From positions 1-64,000 of the forward strand of contig NZ_AUIG01000002.1 in assembly GCF_000423585.1 (NCBI RefSeq): a stretch of DNA of 64,000 nucleotides, given 5' to 3'. Below the pieces are notes generated by a model. It was not told where the DNA came from. It made no database searches and was given only the letters and a program-made list of their open reading frames with translations. Origin of the DNA: Salinimicrobium xinjiangense DSM 19287 (GTDB lineage: Bacteria; Bacteroidota; Bacteroidia; Flavobacteriales; Flavobacteriaceae). Each line of letters begins with the position of its first letter. Position 1 is the first letter of the stretch. The position numbers and the translations under genes were made by a program. Positions 46,501-54,082 of this stretch are shown one piece after another.

Positions 46501-47140
46501 TAAAGTTGAATATGAACCTTCCACTTATGTCGGAGAAATATTAGCTCCTGAAAATGACATTTTTGACGCCCAATTATATGCCGGTGCCGAGGCTAATTAC
46601 AGATTCTACAGCAAAAACAGCGAGGCTTTCCCCAGCCTTGGATCTGATATACAGTTCACCACAGGATATAAAAAAAGCGTAGATGGTGCAGGTAACGAAT
46701 TTTCTTACCTCGAACCCTCTGTTTCCTTTAATTATCCTTTGATCTCCAGCGGCTTTGCTGTTATCGCGACAAAAATTGGAGGAGAAGTTATTTTAGGGGA
46801 AAACTATGAGATCTACCATGCCGCTGCTATTGGCGGAAATCGCAGTCTTCGGGGATATCGAAATCACCGTTTTAACGGAAAACAGGCATTTTATCACAGT
46901 ACTGATCTTAGAACTGCTCTGGGTTTATGGGAAAATCGTTTTATACCAATTGTGTATGGCGTCACAGCAGGTTTTGATTATGGCAGAGTGTGGATTCCCG
47001 GCGAGGATTCCAGCCAGTGGCATAATAATTACGGAGGCTCCATTTGGATTAGCGCCGGTCTTGCCCTTACCGGTAACATAGGGCTGTATCACGGGGAGGA
47101 CGGAAATCGGATTAGTGCTATGCTGAATTTTAAATATTGA
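43541..47140 (+). CDS. Fusion: degenerate metallophosphoesterase, kinase-like domain, Omp85-like barrel
   Basis: 1199 aa from the ATG at 43541 (the frame is open from a TTG at 43481). A signal peptide (FLILSLILILFPFINSFSQ) is followed by a calcineurin-like phosphoesterase fold (about 45-290) whose metal-binding motifs are altered: FSNTGQG, PGNITP, PGTNEW and VSGNHKN stand where the family has a GD, GDN, GNHD and GHxH. VVHHP is kept. A middle domain (about 390-660) has GDWDRHQDNW (580-589) and PRDRDQAF (606-613), like the catalytic and metal loops of HipA/FAM20C-type kinases. From about 857 a beta-barrel ends with an Omp85-like RSLRGYRNHRF motif near 1100 and the terminal strand MLNFKY. It is divergent from the regulator gene. 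Function unknown. Confidence 0.75.
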   Translation: MGQNDRCLRLQSRFLILSLILILFPFINSFSQDLKRDSLEVSRVFYIFSNTGQGTDIATAPIIKAVVENSRKHEHPGILLPGNITPENGYSEPVAERQKIQEFLTQNLLKPLQDFNGTIYYTPGTNEWATDSPQNLDDLESFLQDNSDGKFLPNDGCPVEDIEINDEIALITVDSQWYLQDWDRSSDFNTECDIRTRERFFIEIKDALKDNFGKVKIIVVHHPVLSSSSPGISNKVLPFSRYNFENPKYREFRKTLETLASQFDDVIFVSGNHKNLQYLHNGRNPQIISATAAETEAAKAKEEEHFASEAPGFAKLIVFKNGNSRVEFFTVEATVEQPVFSREIPRERTTKVDLEGETWKNFGETYSASIYTPEETAKSAIYRFLWGKHYREVFSTKIEVPVLLLDTLHGGLTPIKEGGGQQSRSIRFINEDENEYTLRTLRKSPAQYLQADLLPTSYVGDRVANTFPERLILDYFTTSHPYAKFALDNFAEALDLPHIKPEIFYVPRQPALDIHNDEYGNELYELQAHAGSENKSFAQFEKPQEIISTFDLLEELREEPKARVDETEYIRARLYDMLIGDWDRHQDNWRWAEYEDDDGKIYVPIPRDRDQAFSKYDGILIRLIKLAEPRLRKMQTFDEDIDSVKWFNWSGYPLDLQILFKSNWEQWEEQVRIIQNEITNEQIEAAFAELPRAAQDRSIEDIKQKLKGRRENLAAIARKYFEHVKEFTVITGTDEDEEFNIIRKDNGETEVIQISEGNEIFRHTYNSEATKDIWIYGMAGEDTFRVSGSGDNFLRLRILGGPGKDIYDFRNKKRVKLYDFRSEDNEILKSGSRKLLIDSYEINNFHYKKFKYSTFKALPYANFETDAGFTLGAETIWTKYGLVNNPFQARHEFLANYYFATNGFSVRYQNEFAHLFYTWNFGITARYTSPNYTFNYFGSGNETEYDHQEIDNDYNRVRIQKWHFSPALIWRNDAGSVFTIGASLESNKVEYEPSTYVGEILAPENDIFDAQLYAGAEANYRFYSKNSEAFPSLGSDIQFTTGYKKSVDGAGNEFSYLEPSVSFNYPLISSGFAVIATKIGGEVILGENYEIYHAAAIGGNRSLRGYRNHRFNGKQAFYHSTDLRTALGLWENRFIPIVYGVTAGFDYGRVWIPGEDSSQWHNNYGGSIWISAGLALTGNIGLYHGEDGNRISAMLNFKY

Positions 47141-47231
47141 TTTTAATGACCAGGTAGCCGACTGTATAAACAGCCGGCTCCTTTACTACCCTTATTTCTT
47201 AAAGTTAATCTGCAAACAGATTTTAGGCTCT

Positions 47232-47708
47232 TTATATAAACACTATTTGACAGCCATCCTGATCTGCCCGGTTATAAAAATCTCCAATAGTTAAGATACC
47301 ATCAAGATCATCAATGAGATCTTCTTCTTTTAAATGGAACATGTCATAAGCCAGTTTGCAGGCCCACAACTTTACTCCGGAAGCTGATAATATTTCTAGA
47401 AATTCATCTACAGGCGGCATGTCCAGTTTTTCCATTTCTTTTTTCATCATCTTGGTGGCCAGTGCTTCCATTCCCGGCAGTCCACCCACCATAGTTGGTA
47501 TATGCATTGCAGGATTTCCAACAGTGGCAACGTGTAAATTATTCAGTTTTTTCTTTTGTATCGCCTCAAGTCCGAAGAAAGTAAAGAAAACTTCGGACTC
47601 AATACCTTCCATTCTTGCCCCATTTGCCATTATAAAAGCTGCATAAACATTTTCTATTGTAGCTTTTGACAGAATGAAAAGCATCTTTTTGACCTTTGTT
47701 TTGTTCAT
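47232..47708 (-). CDS. DsrE/DsrF-like sulfur carrier family protein
   Basis: 158 aa, cytoplasmic. The 'MLFILSKATIENVYAAFIMANGA' start, 'EVFFTFFGLEAI' and 'GVKLWACKLAYDMF' with Cys117 are features of DsrE2-type proteins, in which that cysteine carries a persulfide. A second Cys (153) lies near the C-terminus. It is last in a three-gene unit with a TusE/DsrC-like gene (15-bp gap) and a sulfide:quinone-oxidoreductase-like gene, which points to relay of sulfane sulfur. The direction of transfer is inferred. Confidence 0.85.
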   Translation of the reverse strand: MNKTKVKKMLFILSKATIENVYAAFIMANGARMEGIESEVFFTFFGLEAIQKKKLNNLHVATVGNPAMHIPTMVGGLPGMEALATKMMKKEMEKLDMPPVDEFLEILSASGVKLWACKLAYDMFHLKEEDLIDDLDGILTIGDFYNRADQDGCQIVFI

Positions 47709-47723
47709 CTCAGTAAAGTTTAA

Positions 47724-48032
47724 TTAGATACAACTCTTTGGCTTAGGTACTCCCGCAATTTTGGTAGAGATTTTAAGGGGGCCTCCCGGGAATAAGGCAT
47801 AGAATTCCTTAATATCCAGTACCCCACTCTTTTTTATACCCCTTATTGAAAGAGCTTTATCGGCTTTCACCTGTTCCTGAAGCCACTCGATCACCTCCCA
47901 ATGACGAGGTGTCATCACTATTCCTTCAGCCTGTGCTATTTGTTCACCTATTGTCCTGTTCCATTGAGAAAAATCGAGTAGATAACCTTCCTGGTTTACT
48001 TTTACATTTGATCCTGCAATTAGAGTTTCCAT
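47724..48032 (-). CDS. TusE/DsrC family sulfur relay protein, single-cysteine form
   Basis: 102 aa. The fold signature is clear: 'YLLDFSQWNRTIGEQIAQAEGI', 'TPRHWEVIEWLQE' and the C-terminal arm 'LFPGGPLKISTKIAGVPKP', ending KSCI with the penultimate Cys101 that accepts sulfur. The second cysteine of true DsrC, ten or eleven residues earlier, is replaced (Thr/Ser at 89-90). It is therefore TusE-like and cannot form the DsrC trisulfide. No tusBCD or dsrAB genes lie in the window; the partners here are the DsrE-like and SQR-like proteins. It lies 27 bp after the SQR-like stop. Confidence 0.88.
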   Translation of the reverse strand: METLIAGSNVKVNQEGYLLDFSQWNRTIGEQIAQAEGIVMTPRHWEVIEWLQEQVKADKALSIRGIKKSGVLDIKEFYALFPGGPLKISTKIAGVPKPKSCI

Positions 48033-48059
48033 ATCATTATTTTTAAATTATACCTTGTC

Positions 48060-49289
48060 TTAAATCTTTTTACCCTTTGTACTCATATTCCTGCTAACGA
48101 GAGGAATTGGCCGCCCTTTCAGGAGCATATTCCAGTAGATCCATCGAAAGGCGAGCTTACCCCAATGATTCAGAACACTTTCTTTAAGTAATTTTAATGG
48201 GCCTAATCCCGGAATAGGAAAAGTTCCCGCTACCGGTTCCTGTTTATAATTGAAATCTATTAACAGGGCCTTATTATTTCCGGTTTCAATGAAGCAATTG
48301 GCGTGTCCGTCAAATTCAGGTTTGAGAGGCTTATTCTGAATGTACAGCAGAATATTATCTGTTAAGGTTTCAGCCTCGAAATGAGCTACAGATCCGGCTT
48401 TTGATGCAGGAACATCTGTCGCGTCCCCTATCACAAAAATGTTTTCATGGTGTTTAGACTGAAGGGTATGAGGATCTGTAGGTACAAAATTTAGATCATC
48501 CCCTAACCCTGAACGGGCTATCACTTCATCTCCCATATTAGTAGGCACCGTAACCAGAAGGTCAAAAGGAATCTTTCTGCCTCCATAATCGATAATGAGA
48601 TTATTTTCATTATCCACGCTTTCTATAGCGAAGTCTATCTCCAACCCAATATTCTTTTCCTTTAAGAGATATCCAAGTGCAGTGGAACAGGTTTCTTTTG
48701 TAAATGCTCCAGAAAGCGGGGTCACATACGTTATCTGAACCTTGTCACGTATTCCTTTTTCTTTAAAATAAGAATCTGCCAAAAATGCAAATTCAAGGGG
48801 AGCTACAGGACATTTTATAGGCATCTCGGTGAGGTGAACCAACATTCTCCCTCCTTCCCATTCTCTTAGTTTATTCCGCAGGGCCAAAGCGCCCTCAAAA
48901 GTGTAAAAATCAAATATATTTTTTAGCCAGTTCTCAGCTTTCATGCCTTCAACTTCTTCAGGAGCGATCTTGGAACCTGTGGCAATTATCAAAAGATCAT
49001 AATCAAGAGTTTCATCCTCGAGCTGCACTCTGTTTTCTTCCGGAAAGATCTGTTCAATTTTCTTCTGAACATATTTTACTCCTTTAGGAATGAATTTCCT
49101 TCCAATTTTCTTTACCTGCTCTTCAGAATAAATATCAAAAGGGAGAAAAAGAAATCCCGGTTGATAATAGTGAGTTTTATACTGGTCTACTACCGTAATT
49201 CCCCACTCTGATTTTTTTAATTTAGGTCGTAGGTGATTTGCCATCATAGTACCTGCGGTACCGGCTCCGAGAATTATTAAATTCTTCAT
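48060..49289 (-). CDS. Sulfide:quinone oxidoreductase-like flavoprotein
   Basis: 409 aa, a FAD-dependent pyridine nucleotide-disulfide oxidoreductase-fold protein. The N-terminal dinucleotide motif is LIILGAGTAGTMMA, with a second FAD motif in 'NIFVIGDATDVPASKAGSVAHFEA'. Cys160 in 'MPIKCPVAPLEFAF' is the conserved SQR cysteine, and Cys201 and Cys332 are further candidates. The C-terminal amphipathic region (GPLKLLKESVLNHWGKLAFRWIYW) could bind the membrane. It likely oxidises sulfide to sulfane sulfur and hands it to TusE or DsrE. It is first in the operon; a 28-bp palindrome lies about 46 bp upstream of its ATG. Confidence 0.87.
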   Translation of the reverse strand: MKNLIILGAGTAGTMMANHLRPKLKKSEWGITVVDQYKTHYYQPGFLFLPFDIYSEEQVKKIGRKFIPKGVKYVQKKIEQIFPEENRVQLEDETLDYDLLIIATGSKIAPEEVEGMKAENWLKNIFDFYTFEGALALRNKLREWEGGRMLVHLTEMPIKCPVAPLEFAFLADSYFKEKGIRDKVQITYVTPLSGAFTKETCSTALGYLLKEKNIGLEIDFAIESVDNENNLIIDYGGRKIPFDLLVTVPTNMGDEVIARSGLGDDLNFVPTDPHTLQSKHHENIFVIGDATDVPASKAGSVAHFEAETLTDNILLYIQNKPLKPEFDGHANCFIETGNNKALLIDFNYKQEPVAGTFPIPGLGPLKLLKESVLNHWGKLAFRWIYWNMLLKGRPIPLVSRNMSTKGKKI

Positions 49290-49335
49290 GATTCAGCATT
49301 TAAGGAACAATATAAATTTAAGACCTGAAACTCTT

Positions 49336-49363
49336 TTTATATGTAACATATGTTACATATAAA
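49336..49363. promoter_or_regulatory. Perfect 28-bp palindrome, probable operator of the sulfur operon
   Basis: The half-site TTTATATGTAACAT (49336-49349) is followed directly by its exact complement (49350-49363). The core TGTAACAT/ATGTTACA resembles Crp/Fnr- or ArsR-type dimer sites. It lies 46 bp upstream of the SQR-like ATG and 120 bp upstream of the divergent SDR gene, so it could control either. Confidence 0.7.
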
Positions 49364-49483
49364 TTAATTTTAGGGAATTAAATGAAGATTTTTTCGGGTT
49401 AAATTATCTTTTCCTTAACGTGAGCTTTGAAATATACTTGTTAGCTTATAAATTACTGAAAATCAACAATAAATTAATCAGCT

Positions 49484-50260
49484 ATGGGAAAACTAGAAGG
49501 AAAAGTTGCTCTTATTACAGGATCAGACTCCGGCATTGGAAGAGCTTCAGCCATTGAGTTTGCAAGAGAAGGAGCCGATGTCGTAGTCACTTATCATACA
49601 GATGAAGAGGGAGCACAGGAAACACTGAAAAAGGTAGAAGAGACCGGAAGAAAAGGACTTGTCTCACAAGTAGATATTTCTGAAGAAAAAGAGGTGGAAA
49701 AATTGTTCAACAAGATATTTGAGGAATTTGGAAAACTTGATATCCTTATGAATAATGCAGCAATTGACGGGCAGGGAATAAAGGTGGCAGACATGTCTAC
49801 AGAAATTTTCGATAGGGCCATAAAAACCAACCTCTACGGCACCTTTTTCTGTACCCGAAAATTCATTCAGGAGCTCCGGAAAAAGAAGAATAAGGGAAAG
49901 ATCATAAATGTAAGTTCTGTACATGAAGAAATTCCCGCACCAGGTACGGCTGAATATTGTGCATCTAAAGGGGGTGTAAGAAATTTTACCCGCGTACTGG
50001 CACTGGAGCTAGCCGAAGAAGGCATTAATGTAAACAACATAGCCCCCGGAATGATCCTTACTCCTATGAACCAGGAAGCAATAGATGACAAGAAAACACG
50101 GGAAGAGCAGGTGCAACACATACCAATGAAACGCGCCGGAAAACCTGAGGAAATAGCCAAAATGGCTGTTTTTCTTGCTTCTTCTGATTCTGATTATGTA
50201 ACCGGCTCCACCTTTGTAGTGGATGGAGGACTAATGCAAAATATGGGACAGGGAGCGTGA
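49484..50260 (+). CDS. SDR family oxidoreductase (glucose 1-dehydrogenase-like)
   Basis: A 258-aa classical short-chain dehydrogenase. Cofactor motif TGSDSGIGRASA, 'NNAAIDG', the catalytic Ser (VSSVHEE) and the YxxxK in 'EYCASKGG' are all present, and 'PGMILTP' and the C-terminal 'YVTGSTFVVDGG' complete the family pattern. The similarity is highest to glucose 1-dehydrogenase-type enzymes, but the substrate cannot be read from sequence. It is divergent from the sulfur operon with a 194-bp spacer. Confidence 0.9.
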   Translation: MGKLEGKVALITGSDSGIGRASAIEFAREGADVVVTYHTDEEGAQETLKKVEETGRKGLVSQVDISEEKEVEKLFNKIFEEFGKLDILMNNAAIDGQGIKVADMSTEIFDRAIKTNLYGTFFCTRKFIQELRKKKNKGKIINVSSVHEEIPAPGTAEYCASKGGVRNFTRVLALELAEEGINVNNIAPGMILTPMNQEAIDDKKTREEQVQHIPMKRAGKPEEIAKMAVFLASSDSDYVTGSTFVVDGGLMQNMGQGA

Positions 50261-50587
50261 AGTTAGTATTCAGTGGGCAGTGGGCAGTAGGCAGTGTGTT
50301 TCAGAAATAAGAAAGCCCCAGAGGGGACAAAATATTGGTAGCCCGGGGTTTTAACCCCGCGTTTTAAAAGAACCATTACCAGAGCCCGGAGGGATGACAT
50401 ACATATTTTAAATCCAGTCACATGATAATTACAGGATCCGGATAGTGGCAGCGGGCAATGTGGAGTAAGCAGTACGCAGTGCTTTCCGGTAAAGACAAAA
50501 AGGCCCAGCGGATTGAAAAGTTTTAATCCGGAGATTTTACTTCGAACATAAAATGAAAAATCAGAGCAGACAAGTTTGTAAAAAATT
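50261..50587. repeat. Repeat-rich spacer between the SDR and SYLF genes
   Basis: No gene is seen. It contains a GCAGTGGGCAGTAGGCAGTG tandem (near 50278-50297), a second tandem of similar GCAG units at 50447-50481, and segments such as GCCCGGGGTTTTAACCCCGC (50342-50361) and AGCCCGGAGGGATGACATAC (50383-50402), dispersed boxes I recall from other Bacteroidota spacers. Confidence 0.55.
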
Positions 50588-51175
50588 TTACTGGACTTCA
50601 CCATAGTTAAATTTTTGTCCACCTACAGATATTCCTGCCATGGCTCCGGCTTTCGGCATCAATGCCACACCAACACCATCCTGGAACTGAATGGCTTCAC
50701 CTCTACCTTTATCCCAGATAACAGCAGAAGCACTTCCCTCAAACTCAAAATTTCCTTCTTTGAATTCTTTCAGGGCTTCAGGAGTCCTAAAGATGATCAG
50801 CTCGCTAAAAGCCTGTCCTCCCAGTTGGAAACCAATATCTATTTGTCTGAGTTCGGTGTAACCTACAACATTTCTATTTTCGTAAACTATTCCGTTACCG
50901 GCAGCACCACCTAATATATAGGCACCTTTACCTACATTCGGAAAAATTGCATAACCCGCTGCGCCGTCTAGATGGCTTTGAAGCTGCGGATCTTTTTCTT
51001 TGAATTTTTTCAATGCTTTTTCAGCATCATTCTTTAATGCCTGTCTTTCATCCTTATCGACGATCTCGTCTGCAGGCTTGGTCTTCTTATCTCTATCATT
51101 TTGTGCGGTAAGATCTCCGCCAATAAAGATAAACAGTACTAGAAGTACACTTGAATAAAAACTTCTCAATTTCAT
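50588..51175 (-). CDS. SYLF (lipid-binding) domain protein, secreted
   Basis: 195 aa with a signal peptide (SSVLLVLFIFIGGDLTAQ). The SYLF/Ysc84 core is seen as 'GAAGYAIFPNVGKGAYILGGA' and 'IDIGFQLGGQAFSELIIF', with a later 'GVGVALMPKAGAMAGISVGGQ'. SYLF domains bind phospholipids in eukaryotes; the bacterial role is not defined. It stands alone. Confidence 0.9.
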   Translation of the reverse strand: MKLRSFYSSVLLVLFIFIGGDLTAQNDRDKKTKPADEIVDKDERQALKNDAEKALKKFKEKDPQLQSHLDGAAGYAIFPNVGKGAYILGGAAGNGIVYENRNVVGYTELRQIDIGFQLGGQAFSELIIFRTPEALKEFKEGNFEFEGSASAVIWDKGRGEAIQFQDGVGVALMPKAGAMAGISVGGQKFNYGEVQ

Positions 51176-51495
51176 AATCTTCTTCTTTTTTGGTTTAAAT
51201 CTGAAATTATGAAATTCTTACTTCAAAACTGTTAAGTACAGGTTATTTCACTGTTTTTTAAGGGGTTGAAAAGAAGAATTTAACTTTCTTAGATTAACGT
51301 TGCTCAACAGATGAAATAATCCTTCCGTAGTTTTACAGAGCTTCTTGTAAGGGAAAAACCATTACGAATGAACAATCCCTCTCCAAAAGTTTTTAAGTGA
51401 TTTAAAACCTTAATAAGTCAAAAAGTTCAAGATATTTACGGTTTTAGATTCCAGGATGTCTAGCTTTATAACCAGCCTCTAATAATTTCACTAAC
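51176..51495. other. Intergenic region, nothing recognised
   Basis: The upstream region of the SYLF gene and downstream region of the GH27 gene, both minus strand. No ORF, clear hairpin or consensus TAnnTTTG promoter was found. Confidence 0.4.
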
Positions 51496-52701
51496 TCATT
51501 TTCTAAGACGTATCATTAGGACATCATGAGAGCCTATTGTAGCCTTCAAACTTTCGCCGGTATCACCCATTTCTTTGTGATTATAAAGGTCCCGAATCTT
51601 GAAAATATTGTTTTTGACATCCAGTCTTCTGTTGTTGAGATCGTCTCCAATTTCATGCTTCTGCCAGTCAAAATTGAGGTTTCTGGGTGCATCAGCCATA
51701 TTCACAATAGCCATTGCCCACTCCCCGTTAGATAAAGGTTTTACCCAGATCTCAAAGTCACCTTCGTTGGTAAACCTCAAACCCGGAATCCCAAGTTTAT
51801 CCTGATTTACAGCAATGACTTCCTTATTCGAAAGGGTTTTAACTGTTTCTTTTGAGGCTGTTCTCAGGTCATTACCCATGATAAGCGGAGAGGCAAGCAT
51901 GCTCCACATAGCGAAGTGAGACCGGTTTTCGGCGTCACTAAAGCCATTTCCAACTTCCATCATGTCATAATCATTCCAGCGCCCGGGGCCAGCTGCTTTA
52001 CGAATATTGCCACGCATATTAATGATTGGCCAGATACCCCAGGAGGACCATGAACCGTGACCAACTTCACAATCCCAACAGTTAATGATATCTCCGGTAA
52101 CGCGCCACATATGACCAATATCCTGTGCCCAGGTCCAGGGCTGGTTATCTCCCCATTCGCAAATGCTAAGCACTACAGGCCTGCCGGCTTTGTAAAGGGC
52201 ATCCCGCATTGTGGTGTAGGAGGCTTCGGCATTTTGTTTCCCTGTGCTGCACCAATCATACTTTAAAAAGTCTACACCCCATTCTGCATATTTTTTTGCG
52301 TCCTGATATTCATACCCACGATTTCCCGGATAACCTGCACAGGTCTTTGTGCCGGCATCACCATATAAACCAAATTTAAGTCCTTTGGAGTGAACATAGT
52401 CTACTACGGCTTTCATTCCGTTGGGGAATTTTTCAGGATGAGGTACCAGATCTCCGTTCTCATCCCGCTCCATGGCCATCCAGCCATCATCGAGGACGAT
52501 GTATTCATAGCCGGCATCTTTAAGGCCTAATTCCACAAATTTATCGGCGATGTCTTTTACCAGTTGTTCACTGATATCTGTAGCAAATGTGTTCCAGCTG
52601 TTCCATCCCATGGGAGGTGTTTCTGCAATGCCGTCAAACTTCTGGGAGAAGCCATTTAAACTAAGGAGTGTAAAGAGTAACAGGAGGCTTATTTTTTTCA
52701 T
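51496..52701 (-). CDS. GH27 alpha-galactosidase
   Basis: 401 aa with a signal peptide (MKKISLLLLFTLLSLNGFSQ). The GH27 barrel begins 'TPPMGWNSWNTF' (about 29). The nucleophile Asp is in 'DFLKYDWCSTGK' (about 145), the acid/base Asp in 'RWNDYDMMEVG', and 'YIVLDDGWM' holds substrate residues. A C-terminal beta domain follows from about 300. It would strip alpha-1,6-galactose from galactomannan. It sits near the mannan genes but with its own upstream region. Confidence 0.94.
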   Translation of the reverse strand: MKKISLLLLFTLLSLNGFSQKFDGIAETPPMGWNSWNTFATDISEQLVKDIADKFVELGLKDAGYEYIVLDDGWMAMERDENGDLVPHPEKFPNGMKAVVDYVHSKGLKFGLYGDAGTKTCAGYPGNRGYEYQDAKKYAEWGVDFLKYDWCSTGKQNAEASYTTMRDALYKAGRPVVLSICEWGDNQPWTWAQDIGHMWRVTGDIINCWDCEVGHGSWSSWGIWPIINMRGNIRKAAGPGRWNDYDMMEVGNGFSDAENRSHFAMWSMLASPLIMGNDLRTASKETVKTLSNKEVIAVNQDKLGIPGLRFTNEGDFEIWVKPLSNGEWAMAIVNMADAPRNLNFDWQKHEIGDDLNNRRLDVKNNIFKIRDLYNHKEMGDTGESLKATIGSHDVLMIRLRK

Positions 52702-53072
52702 TTTAATTCAGTTTTAAAAAATAATCCCCGCCAAAACTACACGAGGGAATATTTCAATATTAAATCCATTCTATATTATCTTTTAAACCAAAGCTGCTCA
52801 ATAGCTGATTGAAGAGGATAACCGCCCTCTTCAAAGATATCCAGGATGCATTATGATATATAAGATCAATGCCAGAAGGAACTACGTTATCAAATTTAAA
52901 GCACCCGTTAAGCTGTTGCTAATATTATTTTATCAATTAATGATGATATTTTTTCCGGATCTCTTAAAAGGAAATCTCTTAATTGAGAATATACAAATAC
53001 GCATTAAACAATTTCCTCACTACTAAAGATGCATTCCAAAAAAGGCATTTGGAAGCACCTTTTTGAAAGGTA
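52702..53072. other. Spacer upstream of the GH27 gene
   Basis: No ORF. The proximal end carries the terminator of the GH5 gene (53038-53065). No consensus promoter was identified. Confidence 0.4.
53038..53065 (-). terminator. Probable terminator of the AraC-GH5 unit
   Basis: On the minus strand AAAAAGG and CCTTTTTT arms enclose a 12-nt loop, ending in a T-run. It lies just past the GH5 stop codon at 53073. Confidence 0.55.
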
Positions 53073-54068
53073 TTAATCCACAGGCATCAAATATGATCTC
53101 ACGACTTTTCCTGAAGTTGAAATGTTTTCTTTCCGGTTGATTTCTGAAGGAGTCGTCCCTGGAAAAAATGCTGCCGAAGATTCATCTTTATCAGCAACAG
53201 ACCAGTTGGCCCAGGAGAGCTTATGTAGGTCCATGAATTCCATCCAGTCTGCAGTTTCCTGTTCGTAAACAGGGCCATCCCCATTGGCATCTGTAGTACC
53301 AAATTCTGTGACAAAAAGTGCCAGGCCTTTTTTCATTGCTATTTCGGCCAGATCTCTCAATTCCTGCCCGTGGGTTCCTGCATAAAAGTGAAGGGTGTAG
53401 GCAAGGTTGTCCCCGTCTACAGGATCTTCAGCAGCAAGATCTACCCTTTGTGACCAGGTAGGAGTGCCGAGGACTATGATGTTATTGGGATCATGTTGGC
53501 GAATAGCCGCTATAACCTCTTCGTGATAAGGCTTCAACACCTGTGACCAGGAGACATTAAGTGGCTCATTATATACTTCGTAGATGAGGTTTGGATGTTT
53601 GCCATATTCTTGGGCAATTTCAGAAAAGAATTTTTTAGCCTGTGGCAAATGATCCTCTGCATGGTGATCATGCCAGTCTACAATTACGTAGATCCCAAGA
53701 TCTATAGCGGCCTCTATTACCTTTTCGACCTTCCTTTTTTCTCTTTTCGGATTTTCAAGATATCCTTCGTGTTCTATTGCCATTGCAGCTCTAATAAGCT
53801 GAATATTCCAATCCTCTACCAGATTCTCTATAGTTTTCCGATTGTAGAATTGCGGTTGCCACTGACTCCAGAACAAAGACATACCCTTAAGCTGAACTAC
53901 TTCGCCCGAAGCATTCACAACAGCTCCATTTTTTACAGCAAGTTGTCCATTTATAGCTACCGGAGAAGTCTTCTCCTCCGTTTTCTCCGAAACTTCTTTA
54001 GTGGAAGAACAGCTAAGATTAATTATTGAAAAAAGTAGCGGCAGAAAAGGGATCTTAAGAAGCTTCAT
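53073..54068 (-). CDS. GH5 family endoglucanase/mannanase lipoprotein
   Basis: 331 aa from the ATG at 54068 (the open frame extends to 54137, but MKLLKIPFLPLLFSIINLSC is a lipoprotein signal, Cys 20). The GH5 barrel shows 'LKGMSLFWSQWQP' at the start, the acid/base Glu in 'LIYEVYNEPLNVSW' and the nucleophile Glu in 'LFVTEFGTTD'. The sequence looks like the GH5_2 cellulase type, but the neighbourhood suggests a mannan or glucomannan target. It follows the AraC gene by 14 bp, so they form one unit. Confidence 0.9.
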   Translation of the reverse strand: MKLLKIPFLPLLFSIINLSCSSTKEVSEKTEEKTSPVAINGQLAVKNGAVVNASGEVVQLKGMSLFWSQWQPQFYNRKTIENLVEDWNIQLIRAAMAIEHEGYLENPKREKRKVEKVIEAAIDLGIYVIVDWHDHHAEDHLPQAKKFFSEIAQEYGKHPNLIYEVYNEPLNVSWSQVLKPYHEEVIAAIRQHDPNNIIVLGTPTWSQRVDLAAEDPVDGDNLAYTLHFYAGTHGQELRDLAEIAMKKGLALFVTEFGTTDANGDGPVYEQETADWMEFMDLHKLSWANWSVADKDESSAAFFPGTTPSEINRKENISTSGKVVRSYLMPVD

Positions 54069-54082
54069 GGGAAGAAATAGGA

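Noticed and set aside
47151-47185. Hairpin AGCCG(A)CTG/CAG(C)CGGCT after the fusion protein gene
   Set aside because: One mismatch and no T-run follows, so it is not claimed as a terminator.
47724-48032. True DsrC of dissimilatory sulfite reduction
   Set aside because: Only the penultimate cysteine is present and no dsrAB genes are in the window, so the TusE-like form is preferred.
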